IMG/VR virus record: IMGVR_UViG_3300038701_000079
Span: 1-25,858 of that record
Source: a virus
DNA: 25,858 bases
Direction: 5' to 3' (one strand)
Part shown: piece by piece, positions 13,625-22,961 of the stretch
How positions within the stretch are numbered: position 1 is the first letter of the stretch
Layout of the letters: each line of letters opens with the position of its first letter
The notes under the pieces: generated by a model
The model's input: only the letters and a program-made list of their open reading frames with translations
Database searches by the model: none
What the model was told of the DNA's origin: nothing
Position numbers and translations under genes: made by a program

Positions 13625-16541
13625 CATCGTTGGGCTGCGCTTTGTCACAGAGGGCGAAAAGACTGCGCTCGCGGCTCTGAGAGCTTACCGGTCGGGGATG
13701 CTGGACCTCGACAAAGTGCAGGATAAGTACGTCGCCGCCTTTAACCGCCGCGCTCGGGACGAGATGGCCGGAGTTCGTCGCGTTGCGATGTTGCGGCAGA
13801 AAGCGTTAGACGAACAAAGGCGCGAGACGGAACGGGCTGCACGCGCTGAACAGCAAGCTGCACAGGAAAAGAAACGCGCAGCAGAGCAGGCTGCGCGAGC
13901 CATTGAGCAAGCCGCCCAACGCGAGGCGCGGGCGCAGCGCGAGGCCGCGCAGGAGACCGCGCGCCTTGCCGCTGAAACAGAAATGCTCGCCAGAGCGTAC
14001 AACCCGCTTATGGCCGCGACGAACGTCTATGAACGAGAAGTTCAGCAGTTAAATCGGGCGCACCAGTTGGGTGTTCTGTCTGCCGACGCACTTGAGGCTA
14101 AACTAGGTGAGTTGCAGGTTGCCTACGCTCGCGTCGGTGACGGTACGATGAAGGCGCAAAACTTCGTCAACCAGTTCGGGTCTGTCACGCAACTCGCGGG
14201 CGTCAAGACCAACCGCTTTGGGATGGTCGCCCAGCAGGTTGGCTATCAGGTCGGTGACTTCTTCGTGCAGATTCAGTCTGGCACGAACGCCTTTGTCGCG
14301 TTTGGTCAGCAGGCCACCCAGCTTGCAGGTTTGCTGCCGGGGCTGGCGGGCGCGATTGTCGGTATCAGCATCTCGGTCGGGACGATGTTGTTGGCCGCGT
14401 ATGACCGAACACGCCGCGCAGCCCAAGAATTTGAAGATACGACATTTGACATCAATGAGGCAGCAAAGAGCGCCACCGAAGAACTGAAGAGCTACCGTGA
14501 GGAGCTGGCAAAACTCGCGTCGGAGTACGAAACGCTCGGTGAAATTGGCTTGGACAAACAAATCAAGGCGCTGGACGCCGAACTGAAAAACCTTGAAGGG
14601 CGACGAGCTGCGATAACGGGGGCGGCGGCTACAGGGTTCGGGGCCGCTGGCGGCATGATGAGCGGTGCTGACCTCGAAGAGATGGTTGGCGACGCGCTGC
14701 GCGCGAACACGGAAGAGATCGACGAGCAGATACGCAGTAAGCGGGAGCAGCTTCGACTGTTGGTGCTGGAGCGTGAGAGCGTTGAAGCGGTAAAAATACA
14801 GCTTGGTGAGCAAAACCAACTTCTCAGGGACGGCGCTGCTGCGGCTCTGGATCGCAACAGCTCGTTCCGGCAGTCTCGCCTGGAGCTTGAGCGTGAACTG
14901 AACCTGATTCAGATGTCTACGCAATACGGCGAAGATAGCGTTGAGGTTGCCGAGAAGCGGGCGTACTACGAAGCCGTGATGCGGGGCTACACCGAAGAAC
15001 AACGAAATGCCTACGTCGATCTTGTGCTGAGAATCCGCGAGGCTGAACAGGCGCTAGAGGACTCCAAGGACGCGACGGAAGCTGTAACTATGGCAATGGC
15101 CGCGCAGGTCACGCACCAGCAACAGATTGCCACACTACAAATGACCGTAAACGAGCGGCGCGAAGCCTACCGGAAAACTGTCGATGACGCCAACCGGAGC
15201 ATCAAAGACCAGATTGCGCTGAACATGGCTATCCTCCAGTTCGGGGAGGACTCACAGCAGGTAGAAGCAGTCCGCGCTACGCAGGCACGAGAGGCGTATC
15301 GGCAGCAGCAGCTCGCCGCAGGCATCGTCGGCAACCACCTGAAAGAGCAGATGCGCCTGTATGATATTAGCGTGCTGCTCGCAAAGGCTATTGAGGATTC
15401 GGCAGACAACGCCGAGGATTTAAGTTCCGCAGTCGCGTCTACCGATCTTTCCAGCCTCGCTTCACAGGCCGCGCTGCTCGCATCAAACATGGGCGTGGCA
15501 GCAGATGAAGCCGCACGGTACAACGCGGCCTTGAATCGTCAAGCCGGAATCCCCGATAGCACGGGTCAGCCGCGTCTTGGCTTTGGCGGTCTTGGCTCTA
15601 TGGAGGATGGCTCAGGGCTGGGCACGGGCTTTGCCCGACTAGGTTTCGGCAACTTGGATGAGCCGCGTTTGCGTACCCGCACCCCGATGGCAACCCCCTC
15701 GGGCCGAGGCGGCGGCGGCGGCGGTGGCGGCGCTACCGCAGCCCAAGACGACTACCTCAAGAACCTGCTGCTCGAAGCCGAGCAGAAGCGCAGGCTCGTC
15801 GGTCTGAGCGAAGAGGAAACCCGCCGTCAGGAGATCCTGTTCGAGTTGAAGAAGCGCGAATTGCCACTTGATGACGCTCGCATTGAGAAAATCATCCAAA
15901 CGGAAGCCGAAACGCGCAAACTCATCGAAGCAGAACAACGGCGCGAACAGCTCATGCAGACCATCGAGAACAACATCTCCAGCGCCTTCATGTCGATGGT
16001 GGATGGCTCGCAAACGGTCGAGGATGCCTTCCGCAATATGCTGCGGAACATCCTGTTGGCGGTCTATGAACAGCAGGTGGCCGAGCCAGCGGCGAGAGGT
16101 ATCAGCAATCTTCTGAGCAACATCGTGAGTGGGATAGCCGGAGGAGCGGGCACTGTCACAGCCCCTAGCGGAGCGCGTCTGCAGGCGAATGGCGGTGCTT
16201 GGAGCAATGGCGTCCAGTTCTTCGCCAATGGCGGCGTCGTCAACTCTCCGACGATGTTCGGCCATTCTAGTGGTCTCGGTGTCATGGGCGAAGCTGGTCC
16301 AGAAGCCATCATGCCGCTCAAACGCGGCTCAGATGGTAAGCTGGGCGTGGCGGCCAACGGTGGCAGCCTGACGGTCAACGTCGTCATGGACCCGAGCACT
16401 GGCGCTCTGGGTGCGTTCGTGCAAGATCAGGCGGGTCAGGTGGTCGCCAAGGCCGCCCCGCAGCTTGCACAATACGCCAGCAAGACGATGGTCGATCAAC
16501 GTCGCAGAGGCGGCACAATGAAGGCAGCATTCCGAGGTTGA
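13617..16541 (+). CDS. Tape measure protein
   Basis: This 974-residue protein is the tail length ruler. It begins with long Arg/Glu/Ala-rich coiled coils (about 50-130). A hydrophobic stretch with PGLAGAIVGISISVGTML at about residues 241-262 may be the segment that enters the host membrane. Further coiled coils follow, then a glycine run (about 697-706). The C-terminus has the lambda H-type signature FFANGGVVNSPTMFGH...GVMGEAGPEAIMPLKRG. At about 0.15 nm per residue, the expected tail length is near 145 nm (inference). ATG 13617 overlaps the GT stop and has GAGGA at 13604-13608. No lysozyme or peptidase motif was recognised within it. Confidence 0.92.
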   Translation: MADIVGLRFVTEGEKTALAALRAYRSGMLDLDKVQDKYVAAFNRRARDEMAGVRRVAMLRQKALDEQRRETERAARAEQQAAQEKKRAAEQAARAIEQAAQREARAQREAAQETARLAAETEMLARAYNPLMAATNVYEREVQQLNRAHQLGVLSADALEAKLGELQVAYARVGDGTMKAQNFVNQFGSVTQLAGVKTNRFGMVAQQVGYQVGDFFVQIQSGTNAFVAFGQQATQLAGLLPGLAGAIVGISISVGTMLLAAYDRTRRAAQEFEDTTFDINEAAKSATEELKSYREELAKLASEYETLGEIGLDKQIKALDAELKNLEGRRAAITGAAATGFGAAGGMMSGADLEEMVGDALRANTEEIDEQIRSKREQLRLLVLERESVEAVKIQLGEQNQLLRDGAAAALDRNSSFRQSRLELERELNLIQMSTQYGEDSVEVAEKRAYYEAVMRGYTEEQRNAYVDLVLRIREAEQALEDSKDATEAVTMAMAAQVTHQQQIATLQMTVNERREAYRKTVDDANRSIKDQIALNMAILQFGEDSQQVEAVRATQAREAYRQQQLAAGIVGNHLKEQMRLYDISVLLAKAIEDSADNAEDLSSAVASTDLSSLASQAALLASNMGVAADEAARYNAALNRQAGIPDSTGQPRLGFGGLGSMEDGSGLGTGFARLGFGNLDEPRLRTRTPMATPSGRGGGGGGGGATAAQDDYLKNLLLEAEQKRRLVGLSEEETRRQEILFELKKRELPLDDARIEKIIQTEAETRKLIEAEQRREQLMQTIENNISSAFMSMVDGSQTVEDAFRNMLRNILLAVYEQQVAEPAARGISNLLSNIVSGIAGGAGTVTAPSGARLQANGGAWSNGVQFFANGGVVNSPTMFGHSSGLGVMGEAGPEAIMPLKRGSDGKLGVAANGGSLTVNVVMDPSTGALGAFVQDQAGQVVAKAAPQLAQYASKTMVDQRRRGGTMKAAFRG

Positions 16542-16542
16542 T

Positions 16543-17127
16543 GTGGCAGTATCCTATCCATTGAACACTCCGACCAGCATCGGAATCGCAGAGATCACGC
16601 TCCGCGCACGAAACGCCGTGGCGATCAGCGAGTCGCCTTTCAGCTTCAACCAGCAGATCGTTCGCCATGCAGGACAGCGTTGGGAGGCGGACGTATCTCT
16701 ACCGCCTGTTCGGAAAGACCTGCTCGCGCCGTGGCTGTCCATGCTCATCGCGCTGCGCGGTCAGTTCGGCACATTCCTGCTGGGCGACCCAGACTTCACT
16801 GAACCGCAAGGCACCGCAACAAGTGCCACGGTGTCAGGCACAGCCGGTAGCGAAACGCTGACCTTTACCATGACGGGAACGCTTTTGGCAGGTGACTACA
16901 TCCAGCTTGGGTCTGGGTCCAGCGCCCGCCTATACCGTTTGCTGGAGGATCGTTCTGGTAACGGCACGGCGGAAGTCTGGCCCGCGCTCCGCGCGACCTA
17001 TTCTAGCGCGTCCGCGACATTGACCAATCCGCAGGGCGTGTTCCGCCTCGCTACACCCGCGACGGAGTGGAGCATCAACAACAACAACGCCTACGGCATC
17101 AGCTTCTCGGCAGTGGAGGTCATCTGA
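16543..17127 (+). CDS. Distal tail protein (Dit-like role)
   Basis: The 194-residue product follows the tape measure gene, as tail-tip proteins do. It contains ITLRARNAVAISESPFSFNQQ, VSLPPVRKDLLAPWLSMLIA and GQFGTFLLGDPDF, and ends with WSINNNNAYGISFSAVEVI. These segments belong to a phage tail protein family common in marine alphaproteobacterial phages, which I recall from memory. It probably forms the ring at the tube's end on which the hub sits. The start is GTG 16543, just after the tape measure stop, with GAGG (16534-16537) five bases upstream; an overlapping ATG at 16541 is in another frame. The stop overlaps the next start. Confidence 0.65.
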   Translation: MAVSYPLNTPTSIGIAEITLRARNAVAISESPFSFNQQIVRHAGQRWEADVSLPPVRKDLLAPWLSMLIALRGQFGTFLLGDPDFTEPQGTATSATVSGTAGSETLTFTMTGTLLAGDYIQLGSGSSARLYRLLEDRSGNGTAEVWPALRATYSSASATLTNPQGVFRLATPATEWSINNNNAYGISFSAVEVI

Positions 17128-17687
17128 TGAGTCGCGACATCTCAACCCCCGTCAACACCGCCGTCGCGGCCCCGACCATCCAGCCGTTCTTCGCGGTGGA
17201 CCTGCTGTTTGATAGCCCGAACGAACTGTACCTTTGGTCGGGCTACGGCACCAAGACGATCAACGGCAAAGACTATCTCGGCGCGGGCGAACTGCTGTCC
17301 GTGTCTACCGTCACAGAGACCACCGACATTTCCGCACAAGGCGCGACCATCACCATCAGCGGCGTTCCGAGTGACCTTCTGGCAAAAGCCTTTGACGAGC
17401 CGTACCAGAACCGAGGCTGCAACATCTATTTCGGCGTCGTCGGCTCCGAGGCGGACTATGTGAGCGTGTTCGCGGGCTATCTCGACACGATGAACATCAC
17501 GGAAGGTCCAGAGACCGGGACCATCGAACTGTCGGTCGAGAACAAGCTGATCGACTTGGAGCGACCGCGTGTGTTTCGCTACACCGACACGTTTCAGAAA
17601 TCGCAGTTTGCGGGCGACAAGGGGTTTGAGTTTGTCGCGTCCTTGCAGGACCAGCGTCTGCCTTGGGGTAAGGGGATCAAAGATTGA
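17127..17687 (+). CDS. Tail tip / baseplate hub-associated protein
   Basis: The 186-residue product has the segments PFFAVDLLFDSPNELYLWSG and YGTKTINGKDYLGAGELLS, then ATITISGVPSDLLAKAF, CNIYFGVV and GTIELSVENKLIDLERPRVF, all strand-rich. They recall a common phage tail family that lies between the distal tail protein and the J-like tip (lambda L or GTA gp13 position). The C-terminus (ASLQDQRLPWGKG) also fits that family. Start ATG 17127 overlaps the previous TGA, with GGAG at 17114-17117. Its stop overlaps the TTG start of the acetyltransferase. Unlike lambda L, no iron-sulfur Cys cluster is evident: only one Cys (in GCNIYF) is seen. Confidence 0.65.
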   Translation: MSRDISTPVNTAVAAPTIQPFFAVDLLFDSPNELYLWSGYGTKTINGKDYLGAGELLSVSTVTETTDISAQGATITISGVPSDLLAKAFDEPYQNRGCNIYFGVVGSEADYVSVFAGYLDTMNITEGPETGTIELSVENKLIDLERPRVFRYTDTFQKSQFAGDKGFEFVASLQDQRLPWGKGIKD

Positions 17688-18136
17688 TTTACCGCCAAGA
17701 GTTCATTGATGATGTCTACGAGGACTGCCAGCCGCTCATTGAGCAGCACTGGAAAGAGATTGCGCTGAACCAAGACAAGATCAAGCTGAACCCGAACTGG
17801 GACGCCTATAGGGCGTTGGAGGGTATTGGCGCGTTTCGGATCTTCACCGCGCGAGACGACGGCAAGCTGGTCGGCTACTTCGCCGTCTTCGTCGAACCGA
17901 ACCTGCACTACCAAGACCATCTGTTCGCCCGCAACGACGTGCTGTTCTTGCACGAGGACTACCGCAAGGGCTTCTGCGGCGTAAGACTCATTCGTTTTGC
18001 AGAGAAGTGCTTAAAGGCTGACGGGGTGTCCGTCCTTGTGATAAACACCAAACTGCACAAAGATTTCTCTTCCGTCCTCAAGTGGATGGGCTTCAAGCAT
18101 ACTGAAGCCACCCACACAAAATACATAGGTGCCTAG
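17684..18136 (+). CDS. GNAT-family acetyltransferase
   Basis: The 150-residue product has a GNAT layout: FRIFTARDDGKLVGYFAVFV (strands 2-4), DVLFLHEDYRKGFCGVRLIRFAEKCL (the acetyl-CoA pyrophosphate-binding turn in the RKGFCG region and following helix), VLVINTKLHK and a final LKWMGFKHTEATHTKYIG strand-helix. Such enzymes transfer an acetyl group from acetyl-CoA, here to an unknown acceptor. The start is TTG 17684, with AAGGGGA (17670-17676) seven bases upstream and coupling to the previous stop (TTGA). It lies in the tail module just before the J-like gene. Related phage GNATs occur beside tail genes, but their substrates are unknown. The active-site base cannot be assigned. Confidence 0.75.
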   Translation: MIYRQEFIDDVYEDCQPLIEQHWKEIALNQDKIKLNPNWDAYRALEGIGAFRIFTARDDGKLVGYFAVFVEPNLHYQDHLFARNDVLFLHEDYRKGFCGVRLIRFAEKCLKADGVSVLVINTKLHKDFSSVLKWMGFKHTEATHTKYIGA

Positions 18137-21100
18137 ATGGCTATCTCCGCAGGGTCCGCGCTCCTTTCCGCAGTAGGTACAGGCTTCACTGCCACCGGCT
18201 TTGTGACCGCAGGGAGCATGTTCATCGGCGGCACGATGCTAACGCACTTTCTTGCTTCGACCGCCATCGGCGCGGCTATCAATGCCCTGACACCAAAACC
18301 CGATACCCCCGGCGCGGCGGGATACACCGTCACGGCCCGAGGGTCCAACCTTGACCACCAGATCATCTACGGCCAGACCCGCGTGGCGGGCGCAGTCGTG
18401 GCGGACTTCTTGGGGGGCGGGGGCGGGGAGGCAGGTACACGTTTCCTGCATCGCATTCAGGTTATGGCAGGTCACGAAATTGAGTCCTATGAGGAAGTCT
18501 ACGTCAACTCCTACAAGGTGACGGAGTGGAAGGCGAACACGTCTGCGGGTGGCGTCGGTGCGGTAACTGGCATCACGGATCTTACCCCATGGTATAATGA
18601 TCCCGATGCTGTGCTCGTGCCAACAAAACTGGTTGAGGTCGCGCCCGACGGTACTGAGACCGAGGCCACAGACGTTGACTACAGCAAATGGAATGCGCTC
18701 GCCATACAGTTCTGGACGGGCGCTGATGACCAGATCGCGTCGCCGCGACTAATTTTTGAACATCCAGAAGGCAAGTGGACTTCAGATCACCGTCTGCGGG
18801 GACGTGCTTATATGTATGTCCGCCTAGGCCGCGACGCGGATGGTGACAACTTCCCGACAGGCGTGCCAGAGATCACCGCCGTTATTAAAGGTCGCAAGGT
18901 CTATGACCCGCGCGAGGTCTCGCACGATCCTGACGACAAATCGACATGGGCGTGGAGCGACAACCCCGCGCTCTGCATCCGGGATTACCTAACCCAAGAC
19001 TTCGGTCTAGGAGAGAGAAGTATCCAGGTTGATGACGATCTCGTTGAGACCGCCGCCAATGTCTGTGACCAAACCGCCGATGACGGCTCGACGCGCTACA
19101 CCTGCAACGGCGCGTTCACGACAGGCATCCAACCTTATGACCTGCTGAACAGCATTCTCACGTCAATGGGCGGCTTGCTCTGGTACGCCCAAGGCCAGTG
19201 GCGGATGAAGCCCGCCTATTGGACCGTGCCGACCGAAAGTTTCAGCGAGGACGACTTCCGGTCGGCCATCAGCGTGTCCACACGTCACAGCCGCAAGGAC
19301 AACTTCAACACGGTCGAGGGTACATTCCGAGGCCCTAAGAGCAACTACGCGCTCACCACCTTCCCTGCGGTGGACAGCGCCGCGTCCATCACGGCGGATG
19401 GTGGCACGGTCAGCAAGATTGACCTTGAGATGCCCTTCACCGACACGCCCGAGGAGGCGCGTCGGATCGCCCGTATCGTGCTGGAACGCAACCGTCAGCA
19501 GCTCACCGTCCGCGCGTCGTTCGGCCTCAAGGCGTTCCGTGTTCAGGTTGGAGATGTCATCAGTCTGAGCCTCGAACGCTTTGGTTGGGTCAACAAGACC
19601 TTTGAGGTCACGGGATGGTCTTTCGGCAACGTCGATCAGTATGACATCCAGATCGAACTGACCCTGCGCGAGATCACCGAGAGTGTCTTTGACGAGGTGG
19701 ACGATGGAGTCACGTTTGAACTGGACAATGCCAGCGTGCCGTCACCCCTAGCCGGTCTTACGGTTGAGAATCTTTCAGTCATCACCAACGGCTTTTTCTC
19801 TACTGACGGCACGTTCATTAACAACCTGTTGGTGAACTGGGACGCGCCCGTAAACTCTAACGTCGCGGAGTACGCTGTAGAGTGGCGTATCGACAACTTT
19901 GACTACGCCGCGAACGGAGGTATCGTTACTCTAGGAACGAGTCCTACGAACCGAGAAGTGTTCGTCTACCAAGCATACGAAGATGTGCTTTTCCGGCAGC
20001 CCGATCAGGACGGTTTTGACTTCTATGTCACGGGCGGCGGGTCCACGCTGACTGAACAGGAAATCCGAGCGCAGCTTGAGGCATCCGCAGAGGGCGTCGC
20101 GGCGCGTTCCTACGTCATAACCGGTGCTAAAGTGAACGGTACGGCGAATGAGTACAACATCTACCCTGTCCGAGACGATGAAATATACAGCGTGCGTGTG
20201 CGGGCGATAAACGACTTTGGGGCAGCATCTCGTTGGGCAGCGGCTACGGTGGACGCATCTAAAGATGTAACCGCACCCAACGCTCCTACGAGCCTGTCGG
20301 CAACGGGTGGCATCCAGTCTGTTTCTCTATCTTGGGTCGCGCCGACCACAAACACCGACGGCACTCCGTTCACAGATTTCCGTGAATATATCGTCTATGG
20401 CGGTACGAGCAGCAACCCGACGACAGAGATTGGCCGCACAACAGGTAGGTCTTTCACGCACGGTGGACTTCTGGACGACACGACGTACTACTACCGTGTC
20501 AAGGCAGTAGACTATTCTGGCAACGATAGCACGTATTCGGGGCAGGACAGTGCTACCACGAACGCAGAGATTGCTGATGGTGTGTCGGTTTTGGTTGTCT
20601 ATGCAGACGACGCTATCGGCACAAACCAGAGCCTGACCGCAGGGACTCGTCGCTACGTCCAGTATGTTGAATATACGGGAACCGCGCCATCTCTCCCCGT
20701 AAGCGGCACTTTTGTCCTGTTTGTGGGTGAAGACGGTGCAGACGGTGCAGACGGTGCAGACGGTGCAGACGGTGCAGACGGTGCAGACGGTGCAGACGGT
20801 GCAGACGGTGCAGACGGCATTGATCCGGTACTTGTCGTTGTTGAAAGCCCTGTTGTCGTGGTCAACGCGGACGCGGCGGGTAACGACGACTACGCAAACA
20901 CCGGCACAATCATCCGTGTCTTTGAAGGCGCAACCGAACTTGTGTACGATTCTACGCCCGTTGCGGGGCAGTGGGAGATCACCTCAACAAGCGCCACGGG
21001 GCTTACGCTTGGCGCAATTACGGACAGCGGAACCTTCGGTACTGTGGCCGATCTTGTTGACATGCTCACGTCGCAAGACACCCGAACAGCAACGTACACC

Positions 21101-22801
21101 ATTGTGGGAAAACGGCTTGACGGCACCGCTTTTACTCGCACCGCAAAGCAAACAGTCCGACGTGTCTTTGATGGCGTGAACCCCATCACCGTAATCAGCG
21201 ACAAGACAGCTTATGCTATTCCCGTCGCTTCCGACGGTACGGTAAACTATGCTGGGTCTGGTCCGGCGGTGCGGGTATTTGAGGGTGACACCGAACTGGA
21301 TTACGATTCAACTCCTTTGTCAGGGGAGTGGGAGTTTACTGGGTCGCCAACGGTCGAAAGCGGGTCAATAAGCGCCGGGGCATACAATCTGTCCACTGGG
21401 GCCATATCCAACCACAGCAATATGACCACGGACACGGCGGTCATTCGGTACGACATCGTTGGGTTGAGAGCAAACGGGTCTGCGTTCAGTGCGGCGTTCC
21501 GTCAAACGATAACGAAAGTGTTTGATGGCACTGCGGGCGACCGAGGCGCGGGCCGTTGGCACATTGACGTGGACGCCGTGAACTACCCAACAGGAACGGA
21601 TGGCAGGTTGCCGCTGAGTAGCGCAGACGCGCAAAAAGCATGGGACGATGGCACAGGTAATCAACCGACTACACAGGTTCAAGGCGATCAAGCATGGTTT
21701 TACAAAGGGACCGAAGCCAACCCCACCGCGCAGTCTGTGTGGATTTACGACGGGTCGGTTTGGAATGAGCAGAACGAGGTCATTGACGGCAATCTGCTGG
21801 TCACGGATACAATCACAACTGACAAGCTGCAAACCAACGCGGTTACTGCCGACAAGATTTCTATTGGTGATTCCACGCTTACTTCTGATGGCTCCGGTAG
21901 TCTTGTGGTTGGTACATTGGATGCCAGCAAGATTACCGCTGGGACATTTGACGCCGCGCGGATTCCGACACTTCCCCAGTCTCAGATCACGGACTTGACG
22001 GATGATCTCGCTATCGGCATTGGCCGCGCAACCACATTTTATGCCGCCACGGCCCCAACAGCCAATAGCGTTGGCGATGTCTGGTACGACACGACGAACA
22101 ACAAAGTGAAACGCTGGAGTGGCTCTGCTTGGGTGGAGTTTACTATCGAGGCTGAATCCGTTGCTGCCACTTGGGTTTATGCTGGGACTCTGACTGCGGG
22201 CCAAGTCAACGCGGTCGCCATCGACGCGGGCAGCATCACCGTTGGTTCTTTGGACGCCGATAGAATAAGCGTTGATGGTGTTACGTTAGACACGGACGGG
22301 CTGGGGAACCTTATCATCAAAGATAGTGGCGTGAGCACTGACAAACTGGCATCTAAGGCTGTAGTTGACGAGGCGTTCGGCTTTGACTACGGCAACCAAG
22401 ACATCTCCTCGCAAGGCGTGTGGACAGAGGTAGAGTCGGCAACGCTCACAAATGCAAGCCCGGATGGTTTCATCGATATTTTCTGGGCGTTTGAAGCCGA
22501 GGCCGAGGGGGCAACCCTAGACCCGTCCTACCTCAACAACTTCGTTGTTATGGATTTCCGCATCAAAGCCACCTTCCCCGGAGCCGGAACCTCAACAATT
22601 ACTTTCCCAGCCCGCTTTGTTTTTAACGGCACCCCAACTTGGATAAGTCACAAATACCCCTATGGCAGCACGACAAGAAGCATTGCCGGAGATATAACCT
22701 TCAGCATAGAAGTTAGGCTGACGGGCACGAGCGGGAGCATCACAGACCCGTTTCTGCGCATCACTAACACACAAGTTGCAATGATGCAGATTAAACGCTG
22801 A
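18137..22801 (+). CDS. Tail tip / host-specificity protein (lambda J-like)
   Basis: This 1554-residue protein is the likely central tail fibre/tip. Residues 3-51 are hydrophobic with Gly/Ala turns. Residues about 55-540 hold the hub-like region, with DHQIIYGQTRVAGAVV and YVRLGRD-type segments. A first FN3-like domain (about 545-710) is interrupted by a DUF4214-like insert (about 610-653); a second FN3 is at about 712-810. A collagen-like stretch (GED, nine GAD, GID; about 864-896) precedes two homologous Ig-like repeats (about 897-1013 and 1014-1132). The C-terminus has GNLLVTDTITTDKLQTNAV, as in J proteins that trimerise, and a terminal strand-rich domain that may contact the receptor. ATG 18137 follows the GNAT stop directly. 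The protein determines host recognition and helps open the cell envelope. Confidence 0.88.
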   Translation: MAISAGSALLSAVGTGFTATGFVTAGSMFIGGTMLTHFLASTAIGAAINALTPKPDTPGAAGYTVTARGSNLDHQIIYGQTRVAGAVVADFLGGGGGEAGTRFLHRIQVMAGHEIESYEEVYVNSYKVTEWKANTSAGGVGAVTGITDLTPWYNDPDAVLVPTKLVEVAPDGTETEATDVDYSKWNALAIQFWTGADDQIASPRLIFEHPEGKWTSDHRLRGRAYMYVRLGRDADGDNFPTGVPEITAVIKGRKVYDPREVSHDPDDKSTWAWSDNPALCIRDYLTQDFGLGERSIQVDDDLVETAANVCDQTADDGSTRYTCNGAFTTGIQPYDLLNSILTSMGGLLWYAQGQWRMKPAYWTVPTESFSEDDFRSAISVSTRHSRKDNFNTVEGTFRGPKSNYALTTFPAVDSAASITADGGTVSKIDLEMPFTDTPEEARRIARIVLERNRQQLTVRASFGLKAFRVQVGDVISLSLERFGWVNKTFEVTGWSFGNVDQYDIQIELTLREITESVFDEVDDGVTFELDNASVPSPLAGLTVENLSVITNGFFSTDGTFINNLLVNWDAPVNSNVAEYAVEWRIDNFDYAANGGIVTLGTSPTNREVFVYQAYEDVLFRQPDQDGFDFYVTGGGSTLTEQEIRAQLEASAEGVAARSYVITGAKVNGTANEYNIYPVRDDEIYSVRVRAINDFGAASRWAAATVDASKDVTAPNAPTSLSATGGIQSVSLSWVAPTTNTDGTPFTDFREYIVYGGTSSNPTTEIGRTTGRSFTHGGLLDDTTYYYRVKAVDYSGNDSTYSGQDSATTNAEIADGVSVLVVYADDAIGTNQSLTAGTRRYVQYVEYTGTAPSLPVSGTFVLFVGEDGADGADGADGADGADGADGADGADGADGIDPVLVVVESPVVVVNADAAGNDDYANTGTIIRVFEGATELVYDSTPVAGQWEITSTSATGLTLGAITDSGTFGTVADLVDMLTSQDTRTATYTIVGKRLDGTAFTRTAKQTVRRVFDGVNPITVISDKTAYAIPVASDGTVNYAGSGPAVRVFEGDTELDYDSTPLSGEWEFTGSPTVESGSISAGAYNLSTGAISNHSNMTTDTAVIRYDIVGLRANGSAFSAAFRQTITKVFDGTAGDRGAGRWHIDVDAVNYPTGTDGRLPLSSADAQKAWDDGTGNQPTTQVQGDQAWFYKGTEANPTAQSVWIYDGSVWNEQNEVIDGNLLVTDTITTDKLQTNAVTADKISIGDSTLTSDGSGSLVVGTLDASKITAGTFDAARIPTLPQSQITDLTDDLAIGIGRATTFYAATAPTANSVGDVWYDTTNNKVKRWSGSAWVEFTIEAESVAATWVYAGTLTAGQVNAVAIDAGSITVGSLDADRISVDGVTLDTDGLGNLIIKDSGVSTDKLASKAVVDEAFGFDYGNQDISSQGVWTEVESATLTNASPDGFIDIFWAFEAEAEGATLDPSYLNNFVVMDFRIKATFPGAGTSTITFPARFVFNGTPTWISHKYPYGSTTRSIAGDITFSIEVRLTGTSGSITDPFLRITNTQVAMMQIKR
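20735..20815 (+). repeat. Nine perfect 9-bp tandem repeats (GGTGCAGAC)
   Basis: Nine identical copies of GGTGCAGAC run from 20735 to 20815 within the tip gene and encode (Gly-Ala-Asp)9, flanked by Gly-Glu-Asp and Gly-Ile-Asp. The Gly-X-Y pattern is collagen-like and likely forms a trimeric stalk. The complete identity at synonymous positions indicates recent slipped-strand expansion, so copy number probably varies; changes of one unit keep the frame. Confidence 0.95.
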
Positions 22802-22961
22802 CGCCCAGAAGCGGTAACGGGAACACCGCTCGTCGCCCCTCTTTGTAGACGTGAGGACGTGACTTTGAACTCGCCCAGTGATATTAAAATGATAGCCTGC
22901 ATCTACTTGTGTGGATAAAACACCCTGCCCCTTGGGGCGCTAAACAGAAAGGACTGTCCCA
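22802..22961 (+). promoter_or_regulatory. Intergenic region with candidate promoter before the fibre genes
   Basis: This 160-base gap has a candidate promoter TTGAAC (22865-22870), 17 bases, AATGAT (22888-22893; 4 of 6 matches to each consensus). A six-base inverted repeat, AGCGGT (22810-22815) and ACCGCT (22825-22830), follows the tip gene stop, and a GACGTGA direct repeat occurs at 22848 and 22856. AAAGGA (22948-22953) is the next gene's ribosome binding site. The short GCCCC/GGGGC palindrome near 22926-22938 has a two-base loop and no T run, so it is unlikely to be a terminator. Confidence 0.35.

Noticed and set aside
21365-22204. 279-codon minus-strand frame within the tip gene
   Set aside because: It is a shadow of the J-like gene without a recognisable domain or start signal.
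22926-22938. GCCCC/GGGGC palindrome as a terminator
   Set aside because: The loop is only two bases and no T run follows.
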